A stretch of DNA of 64,000 nucleotides from Naasia aerilata (GCF_030296595.1 NZ_AP027731.1:3286001-3350000), one strand, 5' to 3'. Shown: positions 35,556 to 44,442, numbered from the stretch's first letter. Program-made: numbers and translations. The notes: generated by a model from the letters alone, not told the origin.

Positions 35556-36076
35556 CGACGCTGGAAGCGGTGCTCGGAGACATCACCCGCGAGCACGTGG
35601 ACGCCATCGTGAACGCGGCGAACAGCTCGCTGCTCGGCGGCGGCGGGGTCGACGGCGCCATCCACCGGGCCGGTGGGCCGGCCATCCTGGCCGAGTGCCG
35701 GCGGCTGCGCGAGACGACGCTCCCTCAGGGTCTGCCGGCCGGCGACGCGGTCGCCACGACCGCGGGGCGTCTCGACGCGCGCTGGGTGATCCACACGGTC
35801 GGGCCCGTCCACAGCCGACGCGAGGACCGGTCGGCGACTCTCGCCTCCTGCTACCGGAGGTCTCTGGCGGTCGCGCGCGAGCTCGGAGCTCAGAGCGTCG
35901 CGTTCCCCGCCGTCTCCGCCGGGGTGTACGGCTGGCCCATGGACGACGCCGCCCGGATCGCCGTCGAGACGGTGCGCGAGGAGCTGGCGGAGCGCGACGG
36001 ACCGCCGACGCTCGTCCGCTTCGTGCTGTTCGGGGAGCCGGCTCTACGGGAGTTCCAGGCGGCGCTCGGCCGCTGA
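35552..36076 (+). CDS. Macrodomain protein, O-acetyl-ADP-ribose deacetylase-like
   Basis: 174 residues, a single macrodomain of the YmdB/MacroD type. The N-terminal LGDITREHVDAIVNAANSS and LLGGGGVDGAIHRAGG carry the Asn and ADP-ribose loop, AGRLDARWVIHTVGP the middle strand, and AFPAVSAGVYGWP the distal phosphate loop. It removes acetyl or ADP-ribosyl groups. The GTG at 35552 has GGAGG 6 bases upstream, which favours a separate protein over fusion to the methyltransferase, although the raw sequence is one open frame. Confidence 0.88.
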   Translation: MTTLEAVLGDITREHVDAIVNAANSSLLGGGGVDGAIHRAGGPAILAECRRLRETTLPQGLPAGDAVATTAGRLDARWVIHTVGPVHSRREDRSATLASCYRRSLAVARELGAQSVAFPAVSAGVYGWPMDDAARIAVETVREELAERDGPPTLVRFVLFGEPALREFQAALGR

Positions 36077-36136
36077 CCGGAGACCTTCGGGCCTCGGGTG
36101 CCTTGTTGCCTCGCGGCTGTCAGAACGGGGTCGATG

Positions 36137-36670
36137 TCAGCGCTCGGCGGACCGCAGCTGGCCGCGGAGCGCCTCCGCCCACGCCGCGTAGCCCTCCTCG
36201 TTGAGGTGCAGGCGGTCGCCGCTGAACTCGGCCTTGATCTCGCCGTCCTCCTCGGCGAAGACCGGCCACAGGTCGACCCACTCGGCCTTCACTGTGGGCG
36301 CGAACTGGCGCACGTGGATGTTGATCTCCTTGACCCGATCCGCGAGCTCGCGATCGCGCGGAAGGACGGACTGGACCAGGATGCGGGCGTCCGGGAGCTC
36401 ACTGTGCAGGCGCCAGAGGATCGACTCCATGTTCCGGACGATGGACTCGACGGAGCGGCGCCAGGCGAGGTCGTTGGTGCCGACCATGACGACGATCGTG
36501 GACGGTGCCTTCTCGATGACGTCGTGGAGTCGCTCGAGCACCTGCTCGGTGGTGTCGCCGCTGACACCCAGGTTGACGACGTCCAGCTCGGGGAACCGCT
36601 CGGCCCAGTTGCCCTTCTCGGTGAGGCTGTCCCCCAGGAAGACGGTGGTCGTGCTGTCGGTTTCGGCCAT
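36137..36670 (-). CDS. SGNH/GDSL-type hydrolase
   Basis: 177 residues with all four SGNH blocks: FLGDSLTEKGNW (nucleophile Ser), NLGVSGDTTEQVL, VVMVGTNDLAW and, near the end, SGDRLHLNEEGY with the Asp and His. No signal peptide, so an intracellular esterase or lipase-like enzyme; substrate unknown. TAGCCT six bases before the ATG supports the start. Confidence 0.9.
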   Translation of the reverse strand: MAETDSTTTVFLGDSLTEKGNWAERFPELDVVNLGVSGDTTEQVLERLHDVIEKAPSTIVVMVGTNDLAWRRSVESIVRNMESILWRLHSELPDARILVQSVLPRDRELADRVKEINIHVRQFAPTVKAEWVDLWPVFAEEDGEIKAEFSGDRLHLNEEGYAAWAEALRGQLRSAER

Positions 36671-36676
36671 GCTCCG

Positions 36677-36682
36677 AGGCTA
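36677..36682 (-). promoter_or_regulatory. -10 box of the SGNH hydrolase gene
   Basis: TAGCCT on the minus strand, six bases before the ATG at 36670. Confidence 0.5.
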
Positions 36683-36715
36683 CGGTGCGACGCTGGAAGT
36701 CGCCAATGCTCCCGC

Positions 36716-37630
36716 TCAGAGGTGCTGGGCGAAGAACGCCAGGATGCGCTCGCTCATGGCGGAGTCGAGCATCAGCACCGAGTGGGCGGCGCCGGGACGC
36801 AGCTCGAGCTGCACGGGAACGCCGGCGGCCGTGAGCGCATCGGCGAAGGCCACCGTGGACTGCTCCGGAAGCTCCTCGTCCACCGAGTGCGCGAGGTAGA
36901 ACGGCGGGTCTGTCGGATCGACGTTGGCGAGCGGCGAGGCGGCCTCGCTCGCGGGACAGTCGTCGGGGTCGGTGCAGTCGAGGTACGCGAGTCCGAGCCG
37001 GTAGTCGGCCGCCTCGAGGTCCGGGGTCAGCCCCGCCGGGGTGAGATCCATGATCCCGGACAGCTCGACCACCGCCTTGAACCGGCTGCCCTGATCGAGC
37101 GGGCCCTCCCCCGCGGTCCCCGCCTCGGCGACGAGGATGGCACCCGCAGACCCGCCGAAGGCGCCGATCCGGGCCGGGTCGATGCCGAACCGCGTCGCCT
37201 GGTCGGGAGCGCGCAGCCACTCGACCGCTGCCTGCAAGTCCTCCAGCGCGTCCGGGAACGGATGCTCGGGGAGGAGCCGGTAGTCGATGGAGAAGGCGGC
37301 GTACCCGGCCTGCGCGAGCAGCGCGGCGAGCGGTGCGGCGTCCAGTCCTGCCTTGTCGCCGCTCGTGAACGAACCGCCGTGCACGACCACGATCGCGGGC
37401 GTCGGGGTCGCGACCGGCCGCGCGGGGAGGTAGGCGTCGAGGGCGAGGTTCTCGCCGTCCACCGTCTCGTACACGAGGTCGCTCTGCACGGCCACCTTGC
37501 CCGCGGTCGACGATGCGGCCGGAGAGGGCGCTGTCGGTGCTGGCGTCGACCGGTTCGCCGACGCGGGACCCTCGGCGCATGCAGCCAGGGCGAGCACGGC
37601 CGCCAGAACGACCGCGCCGCGTGCCGCCAT
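36716..37630 (-). CDS. Lipoprotein alpha/beta-hydrolase (esterase/lipase)
   Basis: 304 residues. The first 18 (VVLAAVLALAAC) are a lipoprotein signal with lipobox LAAC, so the mature enzyme is anchored outside the membrane after a Pro/Ser/Ala-rich linker. VVVHGGSFTSGDK is the oxyanion-hole HGG, GAFGGSAGAILVAEA holds the nucleophile Ser, SVDEELP the likely Asp and GAAHSVLM the His. It resembles the BD-FAE/hormone-sensitive-lipase group. ATG at 37630 follows a GGGGG tract; a GTG at 37645 is the alternative start. Confidence 0.87.
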   Translation of the reverse strand: MAARGAVVLAAVLALAACAEGPASANRSTPAPTAPSPAASSTAGKVAVQSDLVYETVDGENLALDAYLPARPVATPTPAIVVVHGGSFTSGDKAGLDAAPLAALLAQAGYAAFSIDYRLLPEHPFPDALEDLQAAVEWLRAPDQATRFGIDPARIGAFGGSAGAILVAEAGTAGEGPLDQGSRFKAVVELSGIMDLTPAGLTPDLEAADYRLGLAYLDCTDPDDCPASEAASPLANVDPTDPPFYLAHSVDEELPEQSTVAFADALTAAGVPVQLELRPGAAHSVLMLDSAMSERILAFFAQHL

Positions 37631-37750
37631 CCGCCCCCAGGTCACCGCTGAACCGTACGCGCCCGCAGCTTCCCGCTCGCTGGGAGCGCGTCCGTCCGCG
37701 CGAGAGCAAGGTTCCGCCGAACTGATACTTGACCGCGCCGCGCGACGGGT

Positions 37751-37815
37751 CGCGCCCGCGCGTCTCCGCTGCTGATTTCGAGACGATCGCTGCGCGATCT
37801 CCTCAATCAGCGGGT
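37751..37815. repeat. Dispersed TTTCGAGACG palindrome, copy 2
   Basis: A 65-bp unit containing CTGATTTCGAGACGATCGC, TGC and the complementary GCGATCTCCTCAATCAG. It is repeated with one mismatch at 37936-38000. Confidence 0.8.
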
Positions 37816-37862
37816 GGGAGGGGCAGCGCTGGAGATCACTCACCAGCACCCCGCCGAACCGA

Positions 37863-37900
37863 TGATTGAGGAGCCGCCCGCAGGGTGGCGTCTCGAAACA
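37863..37900. repeat. Dispersed TTTCGAGACG palindrome, copy 3, inverted
   Basis: TGATTGAGGAGCCGCCC, GCA, GGGTGGCGTCTCGAAACA: same ends as its neighbours but opposite orientation and another core. It lies between the two 65-bp direct copies. Confidence 0.75.
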
Positions 37901-37935
37901 GGCCCTTGCTCCAACGCCGGCGGCACCCAAAGCGG

Positions 37936-38000
37936 CGCGCCCGCGCGTCCCCGCTGCTGATTTCGAGACGATCGCTGCGCGATCTCCTCAATCAGCGGGT
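37936..38000. repeat. Dispersed TTTCGAGACG palindrome, copy 4
   Basis: Differs from 37751-37815 at one base, including about 20 bp of shared left flank, so this pair arose by recent duplication. Together the three copies fill most of the 400-bp gap between the esterase and nucleotidyltransferase genes, where I see no gene. Confidence 0.8.
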
Positions 38001-38029
38001 TGCGCGACGGCCGCTGAGCCCACTCGTCC

Positions 38030-38515
38030 TCACTCGGCCGGAGGGGTGAGGAGGGCGCGCAGAAGGGGGACGTCGTGGTGGTCGACCGGGCGCGGCTCGT
38101 AGCCCTCGCGGAAGCGGAGCTGCTGCGCCGCCGACAGGCACGGCACCCGGACGCCTTCGATGACCCCCTCAGCGAAGCCGTCCGCCGCGTAGGAGAACTC
38201 GGTGCCGCCATGCCCGCGCTGCACGCCGCTGCCATCGGCGGCGAACGCGACCGGATGCAGATCCACGCGGCGGCCATCCCCCGCAGCGACCACCGCGCGG
38301 GCCGGCAGCTCGTCCACCTCGAGCAGGAGACCCGCACCGGCGAGCGCCGCGAGGACGTCCGGCAGCTGCGCCGCATCGACGGCGAGGTCCAGGTCGCCGT
38401 GGTCGCGCGTCTGCCGCCCGACGAGCGCGTCGACGGCCCAGCCGCCCGCCACCCAGGCCCCCAGCCCGCGAACGGCGAGCACCTCGAGCACCGCCACCGC
38501 CTCGTCGCCCGACAC
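38030..38515 (-). CDS. Nucleotidyltransferase, aminoglycoside/lincosamide adenylyltransferase-like
   Basis: 161 residues of the nucleotidyltransferase fold: WVAGGWAVDALVGRQTRDHG then DLDLAVD, with the catalytic acids in the HGDLDL stretch, as in aminoglycoside 2''-adenylyltransferase (AadB) and LnuA-like proteins. A later acid lies in RRVDLHPVAF. Many chromosomal relatives do not confer resistance, so no drug phenotype is claimed. The GTG at 38515 has TACAGT six bases upstream. Confidence 0.78.
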   Translation of the reverse strand: MSGDEAVAVLEVLAVRGLGAWVAGGWAVDALVGRQTRDHGDLDLAVDAAQLPDVLAALAGAGLLLEVDELPARAVVAAGDGRRVDLHPVAFAADGSGVQRGHGGTEFSYAADGFAEGVIEGVRVPCLSAAQQLRFREGYEPRPVDHHDVPLLRALLTPPAE

Positions 38516-38521
38516 CCGCTC

Positions 38522-38527
38522 ACTGTA
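38522..38527 (-). promoter_or_regulatory. -10 box of the nucleotidyltransferase gene
   Basis: TACAGT on the minus strand, six bases before the GTG at 38515. Confidence 0.45.
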
Positions 38528-38569
38528 GGACGGGTGGACGTCAGCCTCGGCCCTCCATCCCCTCTGCCG

Positions 38570-38608
38570 TAGTCTGGATCGGGTGCCTCGCGGCTCCGCG
38601 CGGCACCC
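38570..38608 (+). promoter_or_regulatory. deoC promoter -10 and 5'-leader hairpin
   Basis: TAGTCT at 38570-38575 is followed, where transcription should begin, by a hairpin: GGGTGCC (38581-38587) pairs with GGCACCC (38602-38608), and inside it CGCGG pairs with CCGCG. The message would thus start with a near-continuous stem, ending 20 bases before the GTG of deoC. Confidence 0.6.
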
Positions 38609-38627
38609 GAGAATCGGGAGAACACCA

Positions 38628-39725
38628 GTGACCATCGACACCGGAGCCGGGTCTCGGACAGCGCACCCGGCGAGCTCCGCCGAGGCCGCCCGCGCCCCGC
38701 ACACGACAGCGCAGTCGGCCAGCTCGGCGGGCGCCGCCCGCGCCCTCGACCTCCTCGACGGACCCGTCACCGACACCACGCTGCGGCGCTACCTCGAAGG
38801 CATCCCCGGCGTGGACGCCGTGGGCCTCGAGCAGCGGGCAGCGAGCCTCGGGACGCGCTCCATCAAGACGTCCTCCAAGAAGCTCGCCCTCGACCGGGTG
38901 ATCGAGCTCATCGACCTCACGACCCTCGAGGGGTCCGACACCCCCGGCAAGGTCCGCTCGCTCGTCGCCAAGGCCATCACGCCGGATCCCTCCGACCCGA
39001 GCTGCCCGCAGGTCGCCGCGGTCTGCGTCTACGGCGACCTGGTGCCGGTCGCGATCGAGGCGCTCGGCGCCCATCACGCCCCGCGCGCCAAGGCCCACGG
39101 GGTGACCGGCATCTCGGTCGCCGCCGTCGCGACCGCCTTCCCGAGCGGGCGCGCCTCGCTCGCCGTGAAGCTCGCCGACGTGGCGGATGCCGTCGCGGCC
39201 GGCGCAGACGAGATCGACATGGTCATCGACCGCGGCGCGTTCCTCGCGGGGCGGTACGGCGAGGTCTTCGAGCAGATCGTGGCCGTCAAGGAGGCCTGCC
39301 GCCGCAAGGACGGCGACGACGCCCACCTCAAGGTCATCCTCGAGGTCGGCGAGCTCGTCACGTACGACAACGTGCGCCGCGCCTCCTGGCTCGCGGTGCT
39401 CGCGGGCGCCGACTTCATCAAGACCTCGACGGGCAAGGTCACGAGCAACGCCACCCTCCCGGTCACCCTGCTGATGCTCGAGGTCGTGCGCGACTGGCAC
39501 CGGATGACGGGCGAGAAGGTCGGCGTGAAGCCGGCGGGAGGCATCCGCACCTCGAAGGACGCGATCAAGTACCTCGTGACGGTCGCGGAGACCGCCGGTG
39601 AGGAGTGGCTGCAGCCGCACCTGTTCCGGTTCGGCGCGTCCAGCCTCCTCAACGACGTTCTGCTGCAGCGCCAGAAGATCCGCACGGGGCACTACTCCGG
39701 CGCCGACTACGTCACCATCGACTGA
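38628..39725 (+). CDS. deoC: Deoxyribose-phosphate aldolase
   Basis: 365 residues. DeoC splits 2-deoxyribose 5-phosphate into glyceraldehyde 3-phosphate and acetaldehyde. The Schiff-base Lys is in ADFIKTSTGKVTSNATLP near 265 and the second Lys in GVKPAGGIRTS near 300. It is the longer DeoC form, with an N-terminal extension rich in Ala and Ser whose first ~45 residues look disordered. The GTG has GGGAG upstream. The aldehyde dehydrogenase gene 17 bp downstream would take up the acetaldehyde. Confidence 0.94.
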   Translation: MTIDTGAGSRTAHPASSAEAARAPHTTAQSASSAGAARALDLLDGPVTDTTLRRYLEGIPGVDAVGLEQRAASLGTRSIKTSSKKLALDRVIELIDLTTLEGSDTPGKVRSLVAKAITPDPSDPSCPQVAAVCVYGDLVPVAIEALGAHHAPRAKAHGVTGISVAAVATAFPSGRASLAVKLADVADAVAAGADEIDMVIDRGAFLAGRYGEVFEQIVAVKEACRRKDGDDAHLKVILEVGELVTYDNVRRASWLAVLAGADFIKTSTGKVTSNATLPVTLLMLEVVRDWHRMTGEKVGVKPAGGIRTSKDAIKYLVTVAETAGEEWLQPHLFRFGASSLLNDVLLQRQKIRTGHYSGADYVTID

Positions 39726-39742
39726 GCAAGGGACATCCCGGC

Positions 39743-41190
39743 ATGAGCTTCCTCGACTACGCCCCCGCACCCGAATCACGCGCGGTGGTCTCCCTGCAGC
39801 CCTCCTACGGCCTCTTCATCGACGGCGAGTTCGTCGACGGCTCGGGAGCCCCTTCACAACCATCTCGCCCGCGACCGAGGAGCACCTCGCCGAAATCGCG
39901 ACCGCCGACGACGCCGACGTCGACCGCGCGGTGAAGGCGGCCCGCCGGGCGTACGACCGGGTCTGGTCGAAGATGAGCGGCAGCGACCGCGGCAAGTACC
40001 TGTTCCGCATCGCGCGACTCGTCCAGGAGCGCGCCCGCGAGCTCGCGGTCGCCGAGAGCCTCAACAACGGCAAGCCGATCAAGGAGAGCCGGGACCTCGA
40101 CATCCCGCTCGTCGCGGCATGGTTCTTCTACTACGCGGGCTGGGCCGACAAGCTCGACTACGCGGGCCTCGGCGCGAACCCGAAGGCGCTCGGCGTCGCC
40201 GGCCAGATCATCCCCTGGAACTTCCCCCTGCTCATGCTCGCGTGGAAGATCGCCCCCGCCCTCGCGGCCGGCAACACGGTCGTGCTGAAGCCCGCGGAGA
40301 CGACGCCGCTCACGGCGCTCCTCTTCGCCGAGATCCTCCAGCAGGCCGACCTCCCGCCCGGCGTCGTCAACATCGTGACCGGCGCGGGCGCCACCGGGCA
40401 GGCGCTGGTGCGCCACCCGGACGTCGACAAGATCGCCTTCACCGGATCGACCGCCGTGGGGCGTGAGATCGCGCGGGCGACTGCCGGCACCGGCAAGCGC
40501 CTCACTCTCGAGCTCGGCGGCAAGGCGGCGAACATCGTCTTCGACGACGCCCCCATCGACCAGGCCATCGAGGGCGTCGTCAACGGCATCTTCTTCAACC
40601 AGGGGCACGTCTGCTGCGCGGGATCGCGCCTGCTGGTGCAGGAGAACGTGCACGACGACGTCGTGGAGCGGCTCAAGCAGCGCCTCTCGACCCTGCGCCT
40701 CGGCGATCCCCTCGACAAGAACACCGACATCGGCGCCATCAACAGCGCCGAGCAGCTCGCGCGCATCCAGGAGCTCACCGCGGCCGGCGAGGAGGAGGGC
40801 GCGACGCGCTGGAGCCCCGCCTGCGAGATCCCCGCCAACGGCTTCTGGTTCGCCCCCACGATCTTCACGGGCGTCCAGTCGAGCTCCCGGATCGCCCGCG
40901 AGGAGATCTTCGGACCGGTGCTCTCGATCCTCACCTTCCGCACGCCGCAGGAGGCGATCGCGAAGGCGAACAACACGCCCTACGGGCTCTCCGCCGGCAT
41001 CTGGAGTGACAAGGGCAGCCGCATCCTGGCCGTCGCCGACGGCCTCAAAGCGGGCGTCGTCTGGTCCAACACGTTCAACCGCTTCGACCCCGCGTCGCCG
41101 TTCGGCGGCTACAAGGAGTCGGGCTACGGCCGCGAAGGCGGCAAGCAGGGCCTGTCCGCCTACCTCGCCCCCTCAGGAGGAGCCAAGTGA
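39743..41190 (+). CDS. Aldehyde dehydrogenase (one frameshift)
   Basis: NAD(P)-dependent aldehyde dehydrogenase, 482 residues after one C is added to the C4 run at 39849-39852, which joins YGLFIDGEFVDGSGAP to FTTISPATEEHLAEIA. The cofactor site is GQIIPWNFPLLMLAWKIAPA; the general base Glu is in LTLELGGKAANIVF and the nucleophile Cys in NQGHVCCAGSRLLVQ; EEIFGPVLSILTF is near the end. It lies directly behind deoC, so acetaldehyde is a likely substrate. The next gene overlaps by four bases. Confidence 0.9.
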
Positions 41191-42056
41191 GCCGTCTCGC
41201 GGTCCCCAAGACCTACAAGCTGTACATCGGGGGCAAGTTCCCGCGCAGCGAGAGCGGGCGCAGCTACGAGGTGCTCTCGAAGGACGGCGCGTTCCTCGCC
41301 AACGCCGCCCAGGCCTCCCGCAAGGATGCCCGGGATGCCGTCGTCGCCGCCCGCGCCGCCGTCAAGGGCTGGTCGGGCTCGACCGCCTACAACCGCGGCC
41401 AGGTGCTGTACCGGATCGCCGAGCTCCTCGAGGGCCGCCGGGCGCAGTTCATCGACGAGCTCGTGCACTCCGAGGGCCTGTCTGCCGGCACCGCGGAGGC
41501 CGCCGTCGACCTCGCGATCGACCGCTGGGTCTGGTACGCGGGCTGGGCCGACAAGTACGCGCAGGTGCTCGGCAACGGCAACCCTGTCGCGGGTCCCTAC
41601 TTCAACCTCTCCGTGCCCGAGCCGACCGGCGTCGTCGCCGTCATCGCTCCGCAGACCGGCGAGGGCCACTCCCTCGTCGGCTTCGTGAGCGCCGTCGCGC
41701 CCGCCCTGGTCGCGGGCAACACCGTCATCGTCGTGGCGAGCGAGGCGGCGCCCCTCAGCGCGATCAGCCTCAGCGAGGTCCTGGCGACGAGCGACGTGCC
41801 CGGCGGCGTGGTCAACGTCCTGACCGGCTCCCCCAAGGAGATCGCGCCGTGGCTGGCGTCCCACGCCGACGTCAACGCGCTCGACCTCGTCGGCGCGGGC
41901 GGCCTGGACTGGGTGCAACTGCAGGTCGACGCCGCCGAGACCCTCAAGCGCGTCCTCGCGCCCGAGGACGGCCCGGATGCGGCGGCGCCGTCGCTGGAGC
42001 GCATCAGCGCGTTCACCGAGACGAAGACGGTGTGGCACACGAAGGGCCTCCTCTAG
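41187..42056 (+). CDS. Short aldehyde dehydrogenase-family protein lacking the catalytic half
   Basis: 289 residues that align with the N-terminal, NAD-binding part of aldehyde dehydrogenases (YKLYIGGKFPRSESGRSYEV, RGQVLYRIAELLEGRR, VVAVIAPQTGEGHSLVGF). The chain stops after KTVWHTKGLL, so the Cys domain is absent. No frameshift or broken remainder follows, so this is a stable short form, not decay. The GTG overlaps the preceding stop. A non-catalytic partner or regulator of the full-length enzyme is a fair guess. Confidence 0.82.
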   Translation: MSRLAVPKTYKLYIGGKFPRSESGRSYEVLSKDGAFLANAAQASRKDARDAVVAARAAVKGWSGSTAYNRGQVLYRIAELLEGRRAQFIDELVHSEGLSAGTAEAAVDLAIDRWVWYAGWADKYAQVLGNGNPVAGPYFNLSVPEPTGVVAVIAPQTGEGHSLVGFVSAVAPALVAGNTVIVVASEAAPLSAISLSEVLATSDVPGGVVNVLTGSPKEIAPWLASHADVNALDLVGAGGLDWVQLQVDAAETLKRVLAPEDGPDAAAPSLERISAFTETKTVWHTKGLL

Positions 42057-42080
42057 GAGCACCTCCCGGCCACCGCACGC

Positions 42081-42130
42081 CGAGCGCGCCCCGAGCCGAC
42101 GAGCGCGGGTCGTGTACGGGGCGCGCTCGT
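42081..42130. repeat. GAGCGCGCCCCG inverted repeat, relative of the tandem array at 6.4-7.0 kb
   Basis: CGAGCGCGCCCCG (42081-42093) pairs with CGGGGCGCGCTCG (42117-42129), with a third box ACGAGCGCG between. Downstream follow CACCGCGCTCGGCG and CCGCGCTCGGCG, the same words as in the tandem array 36 kb away. It lies between convergent genes. Confidence 0.75.
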
Positions 42131-42196
42131 CCGTGTGCACCGCGCTCGGCGATTCGGGCCGCGCTCGGCGGCGCGACGGGCTCCGCTGCGCCGAGC

Positions 42197-43156
42197 TCAC
42201 CCCATGGCGGCGAGGCGGTCGACCAGGAGGTCGACGAAGCCGCCCGGCGTCCGGAGGGCGACCCGGCAGTTGCCGTCGGGGTCGTCCGGGTAGCCGAGGT
42301 GACGCCCGCGGGTGTCGCACACCGTCGCGCCGCGCGCTGGGCCGGGGCCGCACTCGACCTCGACGCGGAGGAGCGGGAACACGGTCGGCACCACGTCACC
42401 GGCGAGGATGCCTGCGGCCAGGGCGTCGTGCTGCACGGCCACCCGGCGGCCGAAGAACGGCGCGTAGAAGTTCATGTAGTAGTCGCTGATGGCGGCCACG
42501 AACCGGCCGACCTCGCCGCTCGCCGTCAGACGCTCGACGTGCTCCTCGGTGAGGAGCTCCGTGGTCGTCACGTCGAGCGGCACCATCGCGATCGGCCAGC
42601 CGGCGGACAGCACGACGGCCGCGCCCTCCGGGTCGTGGGCGATGTTCGCCTCGGCGGCGGGCGTCATGTTGCCGGGCACCTCGGCGGCGCCGCCCATCAC
42701 GACGACGTCGGCGATGCGCCCGACCAGCGTGGGATCGGCTCGCACCGCGAGGGCCAGGTTCGTGAACGCGCCCGTGGCAAGGATCCGGAGCCGGCCCGCG
42801 TGCGCACAGGACAGGTCGTCGATCAGCTGGAGGGCCGAGCGCGGGTCGAGCAGGGCCGGGTCCGCGGGCGGCAGGCCCGCATCCCCCATGCCGTCGTAGC
42901 CGTGCACGTGCACCGAGTGCGGACGGGGCTCCGCGAGAAAGGGTCGCTCCGCGCCGACAGCGACCGGGATGTCCGTGCGGCCGGCGAGCGCCAGCACGGT
43001 GAGAGTGTTGATCGCGCAGGCTCGCGCCGGGGCGTTGCCCGACACCGTGGTGATGCCGACGATCTCGATCGAGGGCACGGACAGCAGGTAGAGCAGCGCG
43101 ACGGCGTCGTCGATGCCGGTGTCGCAGTCGACGAGGACGGGCTGACGCTCGATCAT
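42197..43156 (-). CDS. Nucleoside hydrolase
   Basis: 319 residues of the inosine-uridine nucleoside hydrolase family, which cut the N-glycosidic bond of ribonucleosides. VLVDCDTGIDDAVALLYLL provides the calcium-binding Asp cluster, VHGYDGMGD and LATGAFTNLALAV follow, and QHDALAA holds the late Asp. Substrate preference cannot be read. Its ATG overlaps the stop of the MFS gene (ATGA), so uptake and hydrolysis are probably coupled. Confidence 0.9.
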   Translation of the reverse strand: MIERQPVLVDCDTGIDDAVALLYLLSVPSIEIVGITTVSGNAPARACAINTLTVLALAGRTDIPVAVGAERPFLAEPRPHSVHVHGYDGMGDAGLPPADPALLDPRSALQLIDDLSCAHAGRLRILATGAFTNLALAVRADPTLVGRIADVVVMGGAAEVPGNMTPAAEANIAHDPEGAAVVLSAGWPIAMVPLDVTTTELLTEEHVERLTASGEVGRFVAAISDYYMNFYAPFFGRRVAVQHDALAAGILAGDVVPTVFPLLRVEVECGPGPARGATVCDTRGRHLGYPDDPDGNCRVALRTPGGFVDLLVDRLAAMG

Positions 43157-44415
43157 CGGGCCACCTCCGGTTTGGCGAGTCGTGCGGCGCGGGCGGCGAG
43201 GTCGTCCTCGAGCATGCGCGGCCGGGCGAGCGCGAGCCCGGCGGGCACGGCGGCGAGCGACACCGCGGTCACGAGCAGCAGGGGCAGCGTCCAGCCCCCG
43301 GACAGCTGGTGCAGCAGCCCCAGCAGCAGCGGCCCGGTCGCCCCCACGATGTAGCCGATCCCCTGCGTGAAGCCGCTGAGCGCCGCCGACCCGTTCTGGG
43401 TGCGCGTGCGGAGGTTGATGAGCACCATTGCGAGAGGGAACAGGAGGGGGCCGAAGCCGGCCGCGGTGACCCAGAGCCAGGGCGCGGCCGCGGGCGCCAG
43501 CAGCAGGCCGCCGTAGCCGATCAGGAAGAGAGCGACGCCGGCGAAGACGAGGAGGCCGGGATTCCGGATGCGCACCGCGATCAGCGGCACGAGGATGCCG
43601 GTGGGCACCCCCGCGATGGCGTACAGCGAGAGCAGCGCCCCCGCCGTGAACGCATCCGTGCCCGCGGTGTCGCGCAGGATGGCGGGCAGCCAGGCGAACA
43701 TGGCGTAGGCGCTGAAGCTCGAGGCGGCGAAGACGATCGCCGTGGACCACGCCACCCGAGAGTGCCACGTGCGGCCGAGGGGAGGCACGGGCGCCACCTC
43801 GGGGTCGTCGCCGAGGGCGGCGGCCATCCGTGCGCGGCGCTCGCGGAGCCAGAGCCACAGCCAGGGCGCCACGGAGGTGAGAGCGACGATGCCCCACACG
43901 GACAGGTCCCAGCGCCAGCCGACGGAGGTCGCGAGCGGCGCGGAGACGAGCGGCGGGATGGCGGCGCTCGTGGCCAGCAGCGCCGCGGAGAGCGCCGTGA
44001 GCGTGCCGAGCTTGTCCGGGAAGTACCGCTTCACGGCAGGCGGGATGAGGACGTTGCCGATGCCCACTCCGCCGAGAACCAACACGCTTGTGGCGACGAG
44101 CATCGGATAGCCGTTCGAGAGCCCCCGGAGGAGGTGGCCAACGACCATCGCCGCCGCCGACAGCAGGATCGCCGTGTCGAGGCCCACGCGGCGGGCGATC
44201 GCGGGCGCGAGGAGGCCGAACACGGCGAAGCAGATCGGCGGCAGGGTGCCGAGCACTCCGATGCCCACGCTCGTGAGCGGGACGTCGGCGCCGATCTCGT
44301 CGAACACGGGCGAGAGCGAGGCGACCGCCGTGCGCAGGTTCAGCGCGAGCAGCACGATCGCGATCAGGGCGAGGGTCCTGCCGGCCCAGATCGACGCCGG
44401 ACGGTTCTCACTCAC
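43153..44415 (-). CDS. MFS transporter, CynX/NimT type
   Basis: 420 residues with 12 membrane segments. The N-terminal LLALNLRTAVASLSPVFDEI is characteristic of the CynX/NimT branch of the major facilitator superfamily; ANAA-like GIGNVLIPPAVKRYFPD lies in helix 4. The branch includes cyanate and 2-nitroimidazole transporters, yet the following nucleoside hydrolase gene suggests a nucleoside or base. GTG at 44415; the divergent gene begins 27 bp away. Confidence 0.87.
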   Translation of the reverse strand: MSENRPASIWAGRTLALIAIVLLALNLRTAVASLSPVFDEIGADVPLTSVGIGVLGTLPPICFAVFGLLAPAIARRVGLDTAILLSAAAMVVGHLLRGLSNGYPMLVATSVLVLGGVGIGNVLIPPAVKRYFPDKLGTLTALSAALLATSAAIPPLVSAPLATSVGWRWDLSVWGIVALTSVAPWLWLWLRERRARMAAALGDDPEVAPVPPLGRTWHSRVAWSTAIVFAASSFSAYAMFAWLPAILRDTAGTDAFTAGALLSLYAIAGVPTGILVPLIAVRIRNPGLLVFAGVALFLIGYGGLLLAPAAAPWLWVTAAGFGPLLFPLAMVLINLRTRTQNGSAALSGFTQGIGYIVGATGPLLLGLLHQLSGGWTLPLLLVTAVSLAAVPAGLALARPRMLEDDLAARAARLAKPEVAR

Positions 44416-44430
44416 TCTCTCAATGCTATC

Positions 44431-44436
44431 TAGGCT
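44431..44436 (+). promoter_or_regulatory. -10 box of the DinB-fold protein gene
   Basis: TAGGCT six bases before the ATG at 44443. Confidence 0.55.
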
Positions 44437-44442
44437 GTGCGC

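Noticed and set aside
38030..38515. Antibiotic resistance gene from the adenylyltransferase match.
   Set aside because: Chromosomal relatives are common without resistance and there is no mobile context; only the fold is supported.
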